Notes under the pieces: model-generated
Told to the model about the DNA's origin: nothing
What the model saw: only the letters and a program-made list of their open reading frames with translations
The model's database searches: none
Shown: positions 7,741-16,660 of the stretch, piece after piece
Position numbering within the stretch: position 1 is the first letter of the stretch
Layout of the letters: each line of letters begins with the position of its first letter
Source: Flavobacterium silvisoli
GTDB taxonomy: Bacteria; Bacteroidota; Bacteroidia; Flavobacteriales; Flavobacteriaceae
Reading direction: 5' to 3'
Assembly: GCF_004329815.1 (NCBI RefSeq)
Contig: NZ_SJPE01000006.1
Location: 1-64,000, forward strand
Length of the DNA stretch: 64,000 bases
Translations under genes and position numbers: made by a program

Positions 7741-8464
7741 TTGTCTTTCCAAATCTTCGTTCTCTTTTTTGATAGCTGATGATGGCTTCATATAAATCGT
7801 CTTCTTTAAAATCAGGCCACAATACATCCGTAAAATAAAATTCTGCATAGGCTATCTGCCACAACAAAAAGTTGCTGATTCGGTGTTCGCCACTGGTTCG
7901 GATCACTAAATCTACATCGGGTAAATTGTGCGTGTAAAGATGCTGATTAATAATTGATTCATCAAGGGAGTCTATCGAAATTATATTATTTTTAACTTTA
8001 TTGCTTATGATTTTAACAGCATTTAACAATTCTTCTCTCGAGCCATAGCTCAAAGCCAGAGTAAGGGTCATTCTGCTGTTGTTTTTGGTCTTTTCCATCA
8101 CGGCCAAAAGCTCTGTTTTTGCTTTGGCAGGAAGCAAATCAATAGTACCGATACAGTTCAACCGTATGTTGTTTTTTTGAAGTGTTTCCAGTTCATTTTT
8201 TAACGACGAAATCAACAACTTCATCAGTGTGTCGACTTCTAATTTTGGGCGTTTCCAGTTTTCAGTAGAAAAAGCATATAGCGTAAGGTTCTCGATACCT
8301 AATTTGGCACAGGCTTCTACAGTTACTCTAACCGATTTGGTGCCGTTTTCATGACCAAAGGCTCTTAAGAGCCCTTTTTGTTTTGCCCACCTTCCGTTGC
8401 CATCCATAATAATGGCTAGGTGTTTGGGTAAGTTATCTTTATTTATAGTATCGAGTAATTTCAT
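7724..8464 (-). CDS. uppS: Isoprenyl transferase (undecaprenyl diphosphate synthase)
   Basis: 246 residues. It condenses isopentenyl diphosphate with farnesyl diphosphate to make the C55 lipid carrier for peptidoglycan and O-antigen. The cis-prenyltransferase signature HLAIIMDGNGRWAKQKGL (catalytic Asp21) is near the N-terminus, and the C-terminal DLVIRTSGEHRISNFLLWQ and YAEFYFTDVLWPDF blocks are present. It starts 3 bp after the porG-like gene and overlaps the 5' end of bamA, so the three are translated from one message. This couples lipid-carrier supply with outer-membrane assembly at the transcript level, as in other Bacteroidota. Confidence 0.97.
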   Translation of the reverse strand: MKLLDTINKDNLPKHLAIIMDGNGRWAKQKGLLRAFGHENGTKSVRVTVEACAKLGIENLTLYAFSTENWKRPKLEVDTLMKLLISSLKNELETLQKNNIRLNCIGTIDLLPAKAKTELLAVMEKTKNNSRMTLTLALSYGSREELLNAVKIISNKVKNNIISIDSLDESIINQHLYTHNLPDVDLVIRTSGEHRISNFLLWQIAYAEFYFTDVLWPDFKEDDLYEAIISYQKRERRFGKTSEQIK

Positions 8465-8467
8465 TTT

Positions 8468-9154
8468 TTAATCGGCACAATAGCACGGTTTGTCTCCAAA
8501 AGTATACGTTAAGGTAAACCCGGTAAAGACATACCAATCTTTGCTGTTTACATTGCCAAATTGCAAGGGTTTTAAATTTTCATTTTTGGGCAAACTTCCA
8601 TCCAAATTATCAGTGAATGTATAGCGGGCGCCCACTTCGAGTCCTAGAATAAAGTTTTCCAAAATGTTGGTTTTAATCCCAACGGTCATCGGAATGGCAA
8701 CTTTACTCGAGGTATAATCTTTTCTGGTGTCACCACCAATTACATACAATTCATCGTAAATAAAATAGGAAACACCCGAGTAAACGTAGGGGGTTAGCTT
8801 CCTTTTTAATACTTCATGCAGATTGAAATCAAAAAAATTAAATTCCAACCCGGCTGAAAATTCTTTGATGCTGTTTTTGAATTTATATCCTCTCAAATAC
8901 CTGCCGGGAATTTCAGAGTCTAAATCATTTCCCGAAATATTGGTTTGTGTGTACGAAAACCTCCAGGAATGTCTAGGGCTTTTGTTCCATTTGTATAAAA
9001 TTCCGAAGGCTAATTCGTTGGGAGAAATATAGTTGGTTTTACCCACATCTCCAATGTAATTACTGCCTCCCAGGAATACCCCGATTTCATGTATTTGGGC
9101 ATTCGAAATAGTATGGAAAATCAAACAAAAAAATAAAACTAAAACCTTTTTCAT
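8468..9154 (-). CDS. porG: PorG-like outer membrane protein (DUF6089)
   Basis: 228 residues from the ATG at 9154, which begins the signal peptide MKKVLVLFFCLIFHTISNA. An upstream ATG at 9175 lies within a -7 promoter box (9173-9180) and is rejected. The mature part begins QIHEIGVFLGGSNYIGDVG and looks like a small beta-barrel, matching DUF6089. In Porphyromonas gingivalis the homologue next to uppS and omp85 is PorG, an outer-membrane T9SS component that contacts the PorK/N ring. The identical order porG-uppS-bamA-skp-skp supports the same role here, though similarity was judged by eye. It is the first gene of the operon. Confidence 0.8.
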   Translation of the reverse strand: MKKVLVLFFCLIFHTISNAQIHEIGVFLGGSNYIGDVGKTNYISPNELAFGILYKWNKSPRHSWRFSYTQTNISGNDLDSEIPGRYLRGYKFKNSIKEFSAGLEFNFFDFNLHEVLKRKLTPYVYSGVSYFIYDELYVIGGDTRKDYTSSKVAIPMTVGIKTNILENFILGLEVGARYTFTDNLDGSLPKNENLKPLQFGNVNSKDWYVFTGFTLTYTFGDKPCYCAD

Positions 9155-9172
9155 CAAATAGAAAATAGCGTG

Positions 9173-9180
9173 CAAATATA
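9173..9180 (-). promoter_or_regulatory. -7 box of the porG-uppS-bamA operon
   Basis: TATATTTG on the minus strand matches the Bacteroidota TAnnTTTG box. It lies 18 bp upstream of the chosen porG ATG and overlaps the rejected upstream ATG, so it helps decide the start. No clear -33 TTTG was seen. Confidence 0.65.
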
Positions 9181-9318
9181 ATAATTCTCAGTACTTATAT
9201 AACATGAAATCAGGATTTCTGCTAAATAAAATAACGTGCCGGTAATTATACCTCTTTGAACAGATTATATTCTAAAACGAATTTTTTGGAATTGTAGTAT
9301 AATTTGAAATGTTTTTTT

Positions 9319-10200
9319 CTAATTTCTCTTGTCTTCTCCCCAAAGGAGTTTGTTGCGAAGGGTTTTTAGGAACGTTTCTTCGGGAATTTCTACCATGTTG
9401 ATGTTAAATGGCGTTTTTTTAATTTTCAATTCCGAATGGTTGCTGATGTAGGTAATTCTCGAATCCAAAGAAATCAGGTGTTGTTCTTCTCTGCCCGAAA
9501 CTTTTAGTTTTATTTCGGTGTTGTCAGGAATCACTAACGGACGGGCCGTGAGATTATGAGGCGCAATAGGCGTAATCAAAAGTACTTTTACTTCGGGAGT
9601 CAGGATCGGTCCGCCGCAACTCATTGAGTAGCCGGTTGAGCCTGTTGGGGTAGAAATGATTAATCCGTCAGCCCAATAAGAATTCAGATATTCATCATTC
9701 AGATAGGTTTCGATGGTAATCATCGAAGTGGTGTCTTTTCGGCTGATAGACACTTCGTTCATGGCAAAATTAATATCGATTTTTGATTCTGCCGAACTGC
9801 ATTCGGTGGTCAATAGGGTTCTTTCCGAAATAGTGTATTTTTTTTCCAGTACTTTTTGCAGAAAAGACTCTATGTTGTCTTTTTGCACTTTGGCTAAAAA
9901 TCCTAATCTTCCGGCATTTACGCCCAAAATAGGAATACCCGAATCGCGGACAAATGTTGTGGCTCTCAAGATGGTTCCATCACCTCCAATGCTGATGAGA
10001 ATATCAAAACTTTTGTCTAAATCGGTATGAGCAGCGAAGGTCTTGTATTCGCGTTCAACAATTTTTTCTTCATACAGTATCTTCAGAAATTTTTCTTCAA
10101 TGACCAATTCGACATTATTTCTGTTGAAGAAAACAAAAATATCTCTGATAATCGGGCGGGTGTCGTTTTGGTAATATTGACCGAAGATGGCAATTTTCAT
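9319..10200 (-). CDS. nadK: NAD kinase
   Basis: 293 residues from the ATG at 10200 (MKIAIFGQYY); an earlier ATG adds 11 residues without family character. NadK phosphorylates NAD to NADP. The SIGGDGTILRA motif (residues 70-80, catalytic Asp75), the STPTGSTGYSMSCGGP nucleotide-binding motif and a C-terminal beta-sandwich are all visible. It lies 97 bp downstream of a CBS-domain gene on the same strand, a pairing common in Flavobacteriaceae, which suggests co-transcription. No clear terminator was seen in the 165 bp between its stop and porG. Confidence 0.96.
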   Translation of the reverse strand: MKIAIFGQYYQNDTRPIIRDIFVFFNRNNVELVIEEKFLKILYEEKIVEREYKTFAAHTDLDKSFDILISIGGDGTILRATTFVRDSGIPILGVNAGRLGFLAKVQKDNIESFLQKVLEKKYTISERTLLTTECSSAESKIDINFAMNEVSISRKDTTSMITIETYLNDEYLNSYWADGLIISTPTGSTGYSMSCGGPILTPEVKVLLITPIAPHNLTARPLVIPDNTEIKLKVSGREEQHLISLDSRITYISNHSELKIKKTPFNINMVEIPEETFLKTLRNKLLWGEDKRN

Positions 10201-10297
10201 GATGGTTGTATTTTTTTGCAGCGTGCCCAACAAGGGATTCGCCTCGGGTCAGATTTCAGAATCCCAATTTTTGAGTTCTGTCAACCGACGTCTTCAT

Positions 10298-10957
10298 TTA
10301 CATATTAAGGTATTTGTCTAAATATTCCGAACGCTCTTTTAGGCTGTTTAAATAATTGTCTTCATGGTGTTCTGAAACAATTTCGTAGTTGTAACGGCGA
10401 AATGTTTGAATGATTTCGTTCATTGCACCCAAAGTGATTTTTATGGTGACTTGTACTTTTTCGGTGTTGGCTTCGGATACAAAAACCCCCAATAATTTCC
10501 CGTTGTTGCTCTCTACAATTTGTGTAATTTGGCTCATTGAATAATCGGCGGCCGGTTTTTCTACCACAATGATACCTCCGGTTTCTTTCAAAAAAGGAGT
10601 CTCGTTCAGGAACTTGATGACATCTGTGATTTCATAATAACCGATGTATTTGTTGGCTTCATCTAAAATAGGAACCAAATTAGCATTGTTGCGGGCAAAA
10701 ACTTCTAAAACATCCAACCAAATCATGGTGTCCCTCACAAAAAAACCTTCCAAGGCATAGCGATAATCGGTTATGTTTTTCTGAAATTCGAATGTTTCTG
10801 CGTCAACTGCCGACACACAGCCTACAAATACCTCTTGGTCTAATACCGGGAAGTGGGAAAAAGTACTTTCGGCAAAAAAATCCTGAATGGCTGCTACTGA
10901 TTCAGTAGTCGAAAAAGGCTTAAAATCATTGTTGATGTAATCGGAAAGTAATCTCAT
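10298..10957 (-). CDS. CBS domain-containing protein
   Basis: 219 residues, soluble, with no signal peptide. Two CBS repeats occupy roughly residues 5-65 (FSTTESVAAIQDFFAESTFS, FPVLDQEVFVGCVS) and 70-125 (MIWLDVLEVFARNNANLVPI, YIGYYEITDVIKFL). Residues 130-200 look like an ACT-like regulatory fold (GGIIVVEKPAADYSMSQITQ). CBS pairs bind adenosine nucleotides. Because the gene lies directly upstream of nadK, a sensor role tied to nucleotide or NAD(P) status is a reasonable inference, but no target is shown by the sequence. It is divergent from pdxJ. Confidence 0.88.
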   Translation of the reverse strand: MRLLSDYINNDFKPFSTTESVAAIQDFFAESTFSHFPVLDQEVFVGCVSAVDAETFEFQKNITDYRYALEGFFVRDTMIWLDVLEVFARNNANLVPILDEANKYIGYYEITDVIKFLNETPFLKETGGIIVVEKPAADYSMSQITQIVESNNGKLLGVFVSEANTEKVQVTIKITLGAMNEIIQTFRRYNYEIVSEHHEDNYLNSLKERSEYLDKYLNM

Positions 10958-11024
10958 GTATTCTTTTCTTTTAGCGACTGCAAAATAATCAAAATTTAGG
11001 ACATGCCCACTTAGTTTAACTTTG

Positions 11025-11032
11025 TATTTTTG
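11025..11032 (+). promoter_or_regulatory. -7 box upstream of pdxJ
   Basis: TATTTTTG matches TAnnTTTG and lies 39 bp upstream of the pdxJ ATG, in the divergent interval with the CBS gene. No convincing -33 element was found. Confidence 0.5.
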
Positions 11033-11070
11033 TAATCAAATTTTTAAAAGAAGATTTTATCAAAAATGAT

Positions 11071-11784
11071 ATGACAAAATTAAGCGTAAACATCAATAAA
11101 ATAGCCACATTGCGAAATGCCCGAGGCGGAAATGTGCCCGATTTGCTGCAGGTAGCCCGCGACATTCAGAAATTTGGCGCACATGGCATCACCATTCACC
11201 CCAGACCCGATGAAAGGCACATTCGTTATCAGGATGCACGTGATTTAAAATCGGTTGTCTATACCGAATTCAACATCGAGGGCAATCCGCAACACAACTT
11301 TATCGATTTGGTTCTGGAATGCAAACCCACTCAGGTCACCTTAGTGCCCGATGCGATTGGCGCTATTACTTCTTCCGCCGGTTGGGACACAGTTAAATTT
11401 CAGGATTATTTAGTTGAAGTAATTGCCGAATTCAAAAGAAACGGAATCCGAACGTCTATTTTTGTTGATCCGGTTTTGGAAATGATTGAAGGTGCCAAAA
11501 AAACGGGAACCGACCGAATTGAATTGTATACCGAAGCATTCGCTCATCAATACAGTTTGGGCAATAAAGCCGGTATCGAGCCTTATGTAAAAGCTGCCGT
11601 TTTAGCCAATGAATTAGAATTAGGAATTAATGCCGGACACGATTTGAGTTTGGATAATATCAGATTTTTTAAAGAAAACATCCCCGGTTTGTTGGAAGTT
11701 TCTATTGGTCATGCCTTGATTTCTGAAGCCTTGTATCTCGGCTTGGACAATGTCGTTAATATGTATTTGCAAAAACTAAAATGA
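11071..11784 (+). CDS. pdxJ: Pyridoxine 5'-phosphate synthase
   Basis: 237 residues. It makes pyridoxine 5'-phosphate from 3-amino-1-hydroxyacetone phosphate and 1-deoxyxylulose 5-phosphate in the DXP-dependent vitamin B6 pathway. Family blocks are [17 protein letters not shown] at the N-terminus, [34 protein letters not shown], and the phosphate-binding [12 protein letters not shown] followed by [12 protein letters not shown]-barrel length is normal. It leads a plus-strand run with an alpha/beta hydrolase and a small membrane protein. Several PLP enzymes are encoded elsewhere in the window, but there is no local pathway partner. Confidence 0.97.
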   Translation: MTKLSVNINKIATLRNARGGNVPDLLQVARDIQKFGAHGITIHPRPDERHIRYQDARDLKSVVYTEFNIEGNPQHNFIDLVLECKPTQVTLVPDAIGAITSSAGWDTVKFQDYLVEVIAEFKRNGIRTSIFVDPVLEMIEGAKKTGTDRIELYTEAFAHQYSLGNKAGIEPYVKAAVLANELELGINAGHDLSLDNIRFFKENIPGLLEVSIGHALISEALYLGLDNVVNMYLQKLK

Positions 11785-11874
11785 TATGGGATTTGTGATT
11801 AGCGAATGATGATTTAAGAATTTTAAATCCATTCTGCAATCAAAAATCTGCAATCAAAAATCAAAAAAAACTCT

Positions 11875-12636
11875 ATGTTGTATTCCAGAATAGAAGGCGA
11901 AGGTAAACCGCTTGTTATAATCCACGGATTTTTGGGGATGAGTGACAATTGGAAATCCTTCGGATCACTTTACGCTGCCGAAGGTTTTCAGGTGCACCTG
12001 CTCGATTTGCGCAACCATGGCAGAAGTTTTCATTCCGAGGATTTCAATTACGCGGTGATGGCTGATGACCTGTTAGAGTATTGTCAATCCCACAATTTAA
12101 GAGATATTGCGCTTATAGGCCATTCGATGGGAGGTAAGGTTGCGATGCTTTTTGCTACCACTCACCCCGAGTTGGTTGAAAAATTAATCGTTGCCGATAT
12201 TGGTCCGAAATATTATGCGCCTCACCATCAGGATATATTGGCCGGATTGAATGCCGTTGATTTTGCTGCCAAACCGAGCCGAAATGAAGTAGAAGAAACC
12301 TTGTATCCTTTCATTCCGGATTTTGGTACCCGTCAATTTTTGATGAAGAATCTCTATTGGGTAGAGCCGGGTCAGCTGGCTTTCCGATTTAACCTTCCGG
12401 TATTTAATGCCAAAATAGAAACCATCGGAGAAAAATTGCCCGAGGAAAATCGTTTTGACAAACCCACCATGTTCATCCGTGGTGGCAATTCGAAATACAT
12501 TTTAGATGCAGATTTGCCCGAGATACAAAAACAGTTTCCTAATTTTACCCTAGCAACCATTCCCAATGTAGGTCATTGGCTGCATGCCGAAAACCCTAAA
12601 GCCTTTTTTGAAGAAACCATTTCCTTTTTAAAATAA
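11875..12636 (+). CDS. Alpha/beta-fold hydrolase (YbfF-like esterase)
   Basis: 253 residues, cytoplasmic. The oxyanion-side HGFLGMSDNWKS, nucleophile elbow IGHSMGGKVA (Ser84) and C-terminal histidine in NVGHWLHAENP define the catalytic machinery; the acid is probably the Asp in the ILDADLPE region. The overall pattern, including LLDLRNHGRS, resembles the YbfF group of acyl-CoA/ester hydrolases. The natural substrate is not predictable. It starts 90 bp after pdxJ and ends 7 bp before the next gene. The preceding gap contains a 14-bp tandem duplication (CTGCAATCAAAAAT). Confidence 0.9.
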   Translation: MLYSRIEGEGKPLVIIHGFLGMSDNWKSFGSLYAAEGFQVHLLDLRNHGRSFHSEDFNYAVMADDLLEYCQSHNLRDIALIGHSMGGKVAMLFATTHPELVEKLIVADIGPKYYAPHHQDILAGLNAVDFAAKPSRNEVEETLYPFIPDFGTRQFLMKNLYWVEPGQLAFRFNLPVFNAKIETIGEKLPEENRFDKPTMFIRGGNSKYILDADLPEIQKQFPNFTLATIPNVGHWLHAENPKAFFEETISFLK

Positions 12637-12643
12637 AACAATT

Positions 12644-12988
12644 ATGAAAATACTTATCCGAATACTAATCACAGCGCTCTTGGTTATGGCTATCGCTTAC
12701 CTTATGAAAGGAGTGGTGGTTGACGAATTTACCACAGCCCTTACCGTGGCTATAGCTTTGGCTTTGCTGAACTTCTTTGTGAAACCTGTTTTAGTCCTGT
12801 TTACATTGCCGGTTACGTTTTTTACTTTAGGCTTATTTTTGCTGGTAATCAATGCGGTTATTATTGAACTTTGTGATTATTTCATAGACGGTTTCCGCAT
12901 CAATTCATTTTGGACAGCCATGCTCTTTAGCATCATTTTATCGCTTTCGCAATCATTAGTTTACCAAATCACAGGAGAGTCGAAATAA
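12644..12988 (+). CDS. Phage-holin-family small membrane protein (PF04020/YvlD-type)
   Basis: 114 residues with four predicted membrane segments (about residues 4-20, 28-50, 55-78 and 88-108). ALALLNFFVKPVLVLFTLP is the typical PF04020 block. Despite the holin name these proteins are widespread chromosomal membrane proteins with no proven lysis role. There is no phage context here: it follows the hydrolase by 7 bp and precedes tig. Function unknown. Confidence 0.85.
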   Translation: MKILIRILITALLVMAIAYLMKGVVVDEFTTALTVAIALALLNFFVKPVLVLFTLPVTFFTLGLFLLVINAVIIELCDYFIDGFRINSFWTAMLFSIILSLSQSLVYQITGESK

Positions 12989-13015
12989 TACTTTCAAAAT
13001 CAATAAAATAAAAAC

Positions 13016-13054
13016 TTGGTTGGGTTGTATAAATGTTATAATTTTGCAACCCAA
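13016..13054 (+). promoter_or_regulatory. tig promoter region with inverted repeat
   Basis: TAATTTTG (13039-13046) fits the -7 consensus, with TTG triplets upstream at 13016 and 13020. A perfect 8-bp inverted repeat, TTGGGTTG (13020-13027) and CAACCCAA (13047-13054), flanks the box symmetrically. The trigger factor ATG is at 13080. The repeat may be an operator or a weak terminator for the upstream genes. Confidence 0.5.
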
Positions 13055-13079
13055 TTTTAGTATGTAAAAAACACAAGAA

Positions 13080-14414
13080 ATGAACATCACAAGAAATAAT
13101 GTAGACGCATTAAATGCAGTGGTTACTGTAGAAGTATCAAAATCGGATTACGCAGAAAAAGTAGAGAAAGTTTTAGCAGATTACAGAAAAAATGCTACTA
13201 TCCCGGGATTTAGAAAAGGAGCAGTGCCGATGAGTTTAATCCAAAAACAATACGGTAAAGCAGTATTGTTGGACGAAGTAAACAAATTGTTACAAGACAA
13301 CTTGAATAACTATTTAGTAGAAGAAAAATTAGACATCCTTGGAAATCCGCTACCTAAAGTAACCGAAGATTTCAATTGGGATGTAGAAGATTATAAATTT
13401 GAATTCGAATTAGGGTTAGCACCTGAATTCACGGTCGATTTGACGGCCAAAAACAATTTGGTAAAATACGCCATCGTTGCCGATGATAAAATGTTAGACG
13501 AGCAAGTGGCCCGCATCCAAAAACAATACGGAAAACTAATCGCCAAAGATACGGTTGAAGAAGGAAATGATGTTTCAGGAGTTTTTGCTAACGAAGAAAA
13601 AGGAATCAACAACAGAACCACGTTGTCGTTAGACGTTTTCAAAGATAAAAAAACAGCCAAAGCCTTTATGGGTAAAAAAGTAGGCGATGTAATTACTCTA
13701 AAAACCAAAGGATTGTTTGACGACGACCACAAACTGATGGATTTCTTAGCCGTTGGTCACGATGATGTTCACGGATTGGATATCGAAGTAACTTTTACTA
13801 TTGATGAAGTAGTAGGACACGAATTGGCTACTTTGGATCAGGAATTATTCGACAAATTGTTCGGACCAAAAGTGGTTACTTCCGTAGCGGAACTAAAAGC
13901 TAAAATCAAAGAGGACGCCGAAAAGCAATTCGCACAACAAGCCGACCAAAAATTCTTTAACGATGTGACCGAGTTCTTAATCGCCAACACTAAGTTCGAT
14001 TTACCGGCTGAGTTCTTGAAAAAATGGATACAGTCTGCCGGCGAAAATCCAATGACTGCCGAAGAAGCTGAAGCAGAGTACGCCAAGTCAGAAAACGGTT
14101 TGCGTTTCCAATTGATAGAAGGTAAAATCATCACCGAAAACAATTTACAAATCACCTTCGAAGATTTAAAAGCTTACACCACCGAGCTTATCAAAAAACA
14201 AATGGCACAGTTTGGGCAAATGAACCCAACCGATGAGGATGTTCAGGGAATCGTGGCACGCGTCATGTCAAACCAAGACGAAGTGCGTCGCTTGTCAGAA
14301 CAACTGATGAACGAAAAAATGCTGAATTTGTTCAAAGACAAAGTAAAAGCCAAAGCAAAAGAAGTAAGCTACGATGAGTTCATCAAAGCAATGTATGGTG
14401 AATTAAAACACTAA
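13080..14414 (+). CDS. tig: Trigger factor
   Basis: 444 residues. It is a ribosome-associated chaperone for nascent chains. The N-terminal ribosome-binding domain (about 1-110) holds IPGFRKGAVPMSLIQKQYG, the Bacteroidota version of the GFRxGxxP signature. A middle FKBP-like region (about 150-245) appears degenerate, as in Bacteroidota. The C-terminal arm (about 250-440) is a long helical, charged domain. It has its own candidate promoter and a strong terminator, and is followed by clpP and clpX as in many bacteria. The protein is highly charged and cytoplasmic. Confidence 0.95.
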   Translation: MNITRNNVDALNAVVTVEVSKSDYAEKVEKVLADYRKNATIPGFRKGAVPMSLIQKQYGKAVLLDEVNKLLQDNLNNYLVEEKLDILGNPLPKVTEDFNWDVEDYKFEFELGLAPEFTVDLTAKNNLVKYAIVADDKMLDEQVARIQKQYGKLIAKDTVEEGNDVSGVFANEEKGINNRTTLSLDVFKDKKTAKAFMGKKVGDVITLKTKGLFDDDHKLMDFLAVGHDDVHGLDIEVTFTIDEVVGHELATLDQELFDKLFGPKVVTSVAELKAKIKEDAEKQFAQQADQKFFNDVTEFLIANTKFDLPAEFLKKWIQSAGENPMTAEEAEAEYAKSENGLRFQLIEGKIITENNLQITFEDLKAYTTELIKKQMAQFGQMNPTDEDVQGIVARVMSNQDEVRRLSEQLMNEKMLNLFKDKVKAKAKEVSYDEFIKAMYGELKH

Positions 14415-14435
14415 TCATATATTTTACTATATTTG

Positions 14436-14463
14436 AGCGTCAAAGTAATTTGGCGCTTTTTTA
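14436..14463 (+). terminator. Terminator after tig
   Basis: Nine-bp stem AGCGTCAAA / TTTGGCGCT (one G-U pair), GTAA loop, then a run of six T residues. Confidence 0.9.
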
Positions 14464-14466
14464 TTT

Positions 14467-14519
14467 AGAAGCTTTTCCGGCTATCCGCGCTACACGGTAG
14501 CTAGCTCCTATCCGGGCTA
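14467..14519 (-). ncRNA. Repeated structured RNA-like element, copy B
   Basis: On the minus strand this reads from TAGCCCGGATAGGAG through the shared 18-base core to AGCTTCT. It matches copy A at 2523-2590 over its whole length apart from a shorter linker. The GCTAC/GTAGC hairpin is identical. The first long-range stem is CCGG/CCGG here and CCCG/CGGG in copy A, a compensatory change; the second stem AGGAGCT/AGCTTCT is also kept, with one G-U pair. It lies antisense to the genes in the tig-clpP interval and directly abuts the tig terminator. Confidence 0.6.
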
Positions 14520-14615
14520 GGGCAGCCACGCACGACAGGATGTCATCTTTAAAAAAAGGCACAACCTTTGACTAAGAAAAAACAACTTATAATTCACCAT
14601 TTATAATTCATTTAT

Positions 14616-15302
14616 ATGGACTACGGAAAAGACCCAAGAGCTACGCTCGAACTGGCGAAGCAATTTAAAAAGTTTGCCACCAAAAAACACGGCGTAAACA
14701 GTATGTACTACGATAAAATAGTAAGCAGTATGACCCCTTACATTATCGAAGAACGCCAATTAAACATCTCACAACTCGACGTGTTTTCGCGTTTAATGAT
14801 GGACAGAATCATCTTCATGGGAACCGGAGTTGACGATTACATGGCCAATATCATACAAGCCCAATTATTGTTTTTAGAAAGCGTTGACGCTTCTAAAGAT
14901 ATCCAAATCTACATCAACTCTCCGGGAGGCAGTGTGTACGCCGGTTTGGGAATTTATGACACCATGCAGTACATCCGTCCCGACGTAGCCACCATCTGTA
15001 CCGGAATGGCAGCTTCAATGGGAGCAGTGTTGTTGTGTGCCGGTGCACCCGGTAAACGTTCGGCTCTGCCACATTCAAGAGTAATGATTCACCAGCCTTC
15101 AGGAGGTGCACAAGGGGTGGCCACCGATATGGAAATCAACTTGAAAGAAATGTTGAAACTAAAAGACGAATTGTATCAAATCATTTCCCATCACTCAGGG
15201 CAACCTAAAGAAAAAGTATATCAGGATTCTGAACGCGATTACTGGATGATTGCCGACGAAGCCAAAGAGTACGGAATGATTGACGAAGTGTTAAGAAGAT
15301 AA
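14616..15302 (+). CDS. clpP: ATP-dependent Clp protease proteolytic subunit
   Basis: 228 residues. Serine protease that forms the double heptameric chamber degrading proteins delivered by ClpX. The catalytic triad is Ser134 (GMAASMGA), His159 (MIHQPSGG) and Asp208 (SERDYWM); the spacing equals that of the E. coli enzyme (25 and 49 residues). The N-terminal 35 residues exceed the mature form and are probably a processed propeptide. It is followed 72 bp later by clpX, giving the standard clpP-clpX order, with tig just upstream. Confidence 0.97.
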   Translation: MDYGKDPRATLELAKQFKKFATKKHGVNSMYYDKIVSSMTPYIIEERQLNISQLDVFSRLMMDRIIFMGTGVDDYMANIIQAQLLFLESVDASKDIQIYINSPGGSVYAGLGIYDTMQYIRPDVATICTGMAASMGAVLLCAGAPGKRSALPHSRVMIHQPSGGAQGVATDMEINLKEMLKLKDELYQIISHHSGQPKEKVYQDSERDYWMIADEAKEYGMIDEVLRR

Positions 15303-15374
15303 ATTTAGATAGCAGAATTTGGAACGCAGAAATCAGTCTGCCTTCTCAAATCTGCCTTCTGCTAACTGATAAAA

Positions 15375-16604
15375 ATGGCAAAACAAGTTTTAGAATGTTC
15401 CTTTTGTGGAAGAAAAAAACCGGAAACCAATCTGTTGATTGCCGGAATTAATGCACATGTCTGTGACCGTTGTATTGAACAGGCACATGGCATTGTAATG
15501 GAAGAGTTAAAAGGAAATGCGGTAAAACAATCGGTTGATTTAGTGCTGAAAAAGCCTAAAGAAATCAGAGCCTTCCTTGATCAATACGTTATCGGACAGG
15601 ATCAAACCAAGAAAGTAATGTCGGTAGCGGTATACAATCACTACAAACGATTAATGCAGCTGCAACACGAAGAAGATGTGGAAATTGAAAAGTCCAACAT
15701 CATAATGGTAGGACAAACCGGAACCGGAAAAACATTAGTAGCCAAAACCATTGCTAAAATGTTAGACGTTCCCTTAGCCATCGTTGATGCTACGGTACTA
15801 ACTGAAGCGGGTTATGTGGGTGAAGATGTGGAAAGCATTTTAACCCGTTTGCTGCAAGCTGCTGATTATGACGTAGCCAAAGCGGAAAGAGGTATAGTGT
15901 TTATTGATGAAATTGATAAAATTGCCCGCAAAAGCGATAATCCGTCTATCACCAGAGATGTTTCAGGGGAAGGTGTGCAGCAGGCTTTATTAAAATTGTT
16001 GGAAGGAACTATGGTAAACGTACCGCCAAAAGGAGGCAGAAAACACCCCGACCAAAAATTTGTAGAAGTCAACACCAAAGACATTTTGTTTATAGCCGGT
16101 GGTGCTTTTGACGGAATTGAACGAATCATTTCAAAACGTTTGAATCGTCAGGCTATAGGATATTCCACTTCTAAAAATGCGGAAGGTATTGACAAAAATA
16201 ATTTGTTGCAGTATGTGATTCCGAAAGACATTAAAGATTTTGGATTGATTCCCGAAATCATTGGCCGTTTACCGGTATTGACCCACATGGATCCGTTGGA
16301 TAAAGAAACTCTCAGAGCCATTTTAACCGAGCCTAAAAATGCTTTAATCAAGCAATATGAAAAATTGTTCGGTATGGATGGGGTTAAGTTTTCAATTACC
16401 AACGAAGCTTTAGATTATATAGTAGATAAAGCATTAGAATACAAATTGGGTGCCCGTGGATTGCGTTCTTTGTGCGAAGCCATATTGACCGATGCCATGT
16501 ATGATTTGCCAAGTTCTGACGAAAAAGAATTGCGCATCGATTTAGATTATACTCATGATGCTTTGACCAAAAATTTATTAAAACGATTGGAGTTAGCTTC
16601 ATAA
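15375..16604 (+). CDS. clpX: ATP-dependent Clp protease ATP-binding subunit ClpX
   Basis: 409 residues. Hexameric AAA+ unfoldase that feeds substrates to ClpP. The N-terminal zinc domain has Cys8, Cys11, Cys30 and Cys33. Walker A is GQTGTGKT (113-120), Walker B IVFIDE near 174-179, and the pore loop GYVG at 146-149. The ClpP-docking loop reads AIGYSTSK, an IGY instead of the IGF found in E. coli, so it is still compatible with docking. The clpP-clpX gap contains an 8-bp inverted repeat (TAGCAGAA/TTCTGCTA, 15311-15365) that may form a hairpin; no promoter was obvious, so clpP and clpX are probably one transcript. Confidence 0.97.
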   Translation: MAKQVLECSFCGRKKPETNLLIAGINAHVCDRCIEQAHGIVMEELKGNAVKQSVDLVLKKPKEIRAFLDQYVIGQDQTKKVMSVAVYNHYKRLMQLQHEEDVEIEKSNIIMVGQTGTGKTLVAKTIAKMLDVPLAIVDATVLTEAGYVGEDVESILTRLLQAADYDVAKAERGIVFIDEIDKIARKSDNPSITRDVSGEGVQQALLKLLEGTMVNVPPKGGRKHPDQKFVEVNTKDILFIAGGAFDGIERIISKRLNRQAIGYSTSKNAEGIDKNNLLQYVIPKDIKDFGLIPEIIGRLPVLTHMDPLDKETLRAILTEPKNALIKQYEKLFGMDGVKFSITNEALDYIVDKALEYKLGARGLRSLCEAILTDAMYDLPSSDEKELRIDLDYTHDALTKNLLKRLELAS

Positions 16605-16620
16605 AAATAATAAAACAAAA

Positions 16621-16660
16621 ATAAAGGGGTTCGTAGTATTTACAAGCCCCTTTTTTATTT
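16621..16660 (+). terminator. Terminator after clpX
   Basis: AAGGGGTT pairs with AAGCCCCTT (one G-U pair, large loop), followed by a T-run. It closes the clpP-clpX transcript. Confidence 0.75.

Noticed and set aside
7741..7848. ATG-initiated N-terminal extension of BamA at 7848 or 7791
   Set aside because: It lies wholly within uppS and gives a charged leader before the signal peptide; a GTG start fits better.
10027..10308. Plus-strand frame opposite nadK and the CBS gene
   Set aside because: No homology visible and it lies antisense to nadK.
12644..12988. Holin annotation taken as a sign of prophage
   Set aside because: PF04020 proteins are widespread chromosomal genes, and no phage genes surround it.
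15311..15365. Inverted repeat between clpP and clpX as a terminator
   Set aside because: The loop is long and no T-run follows; clpP-clpX co-transcription is more likely.
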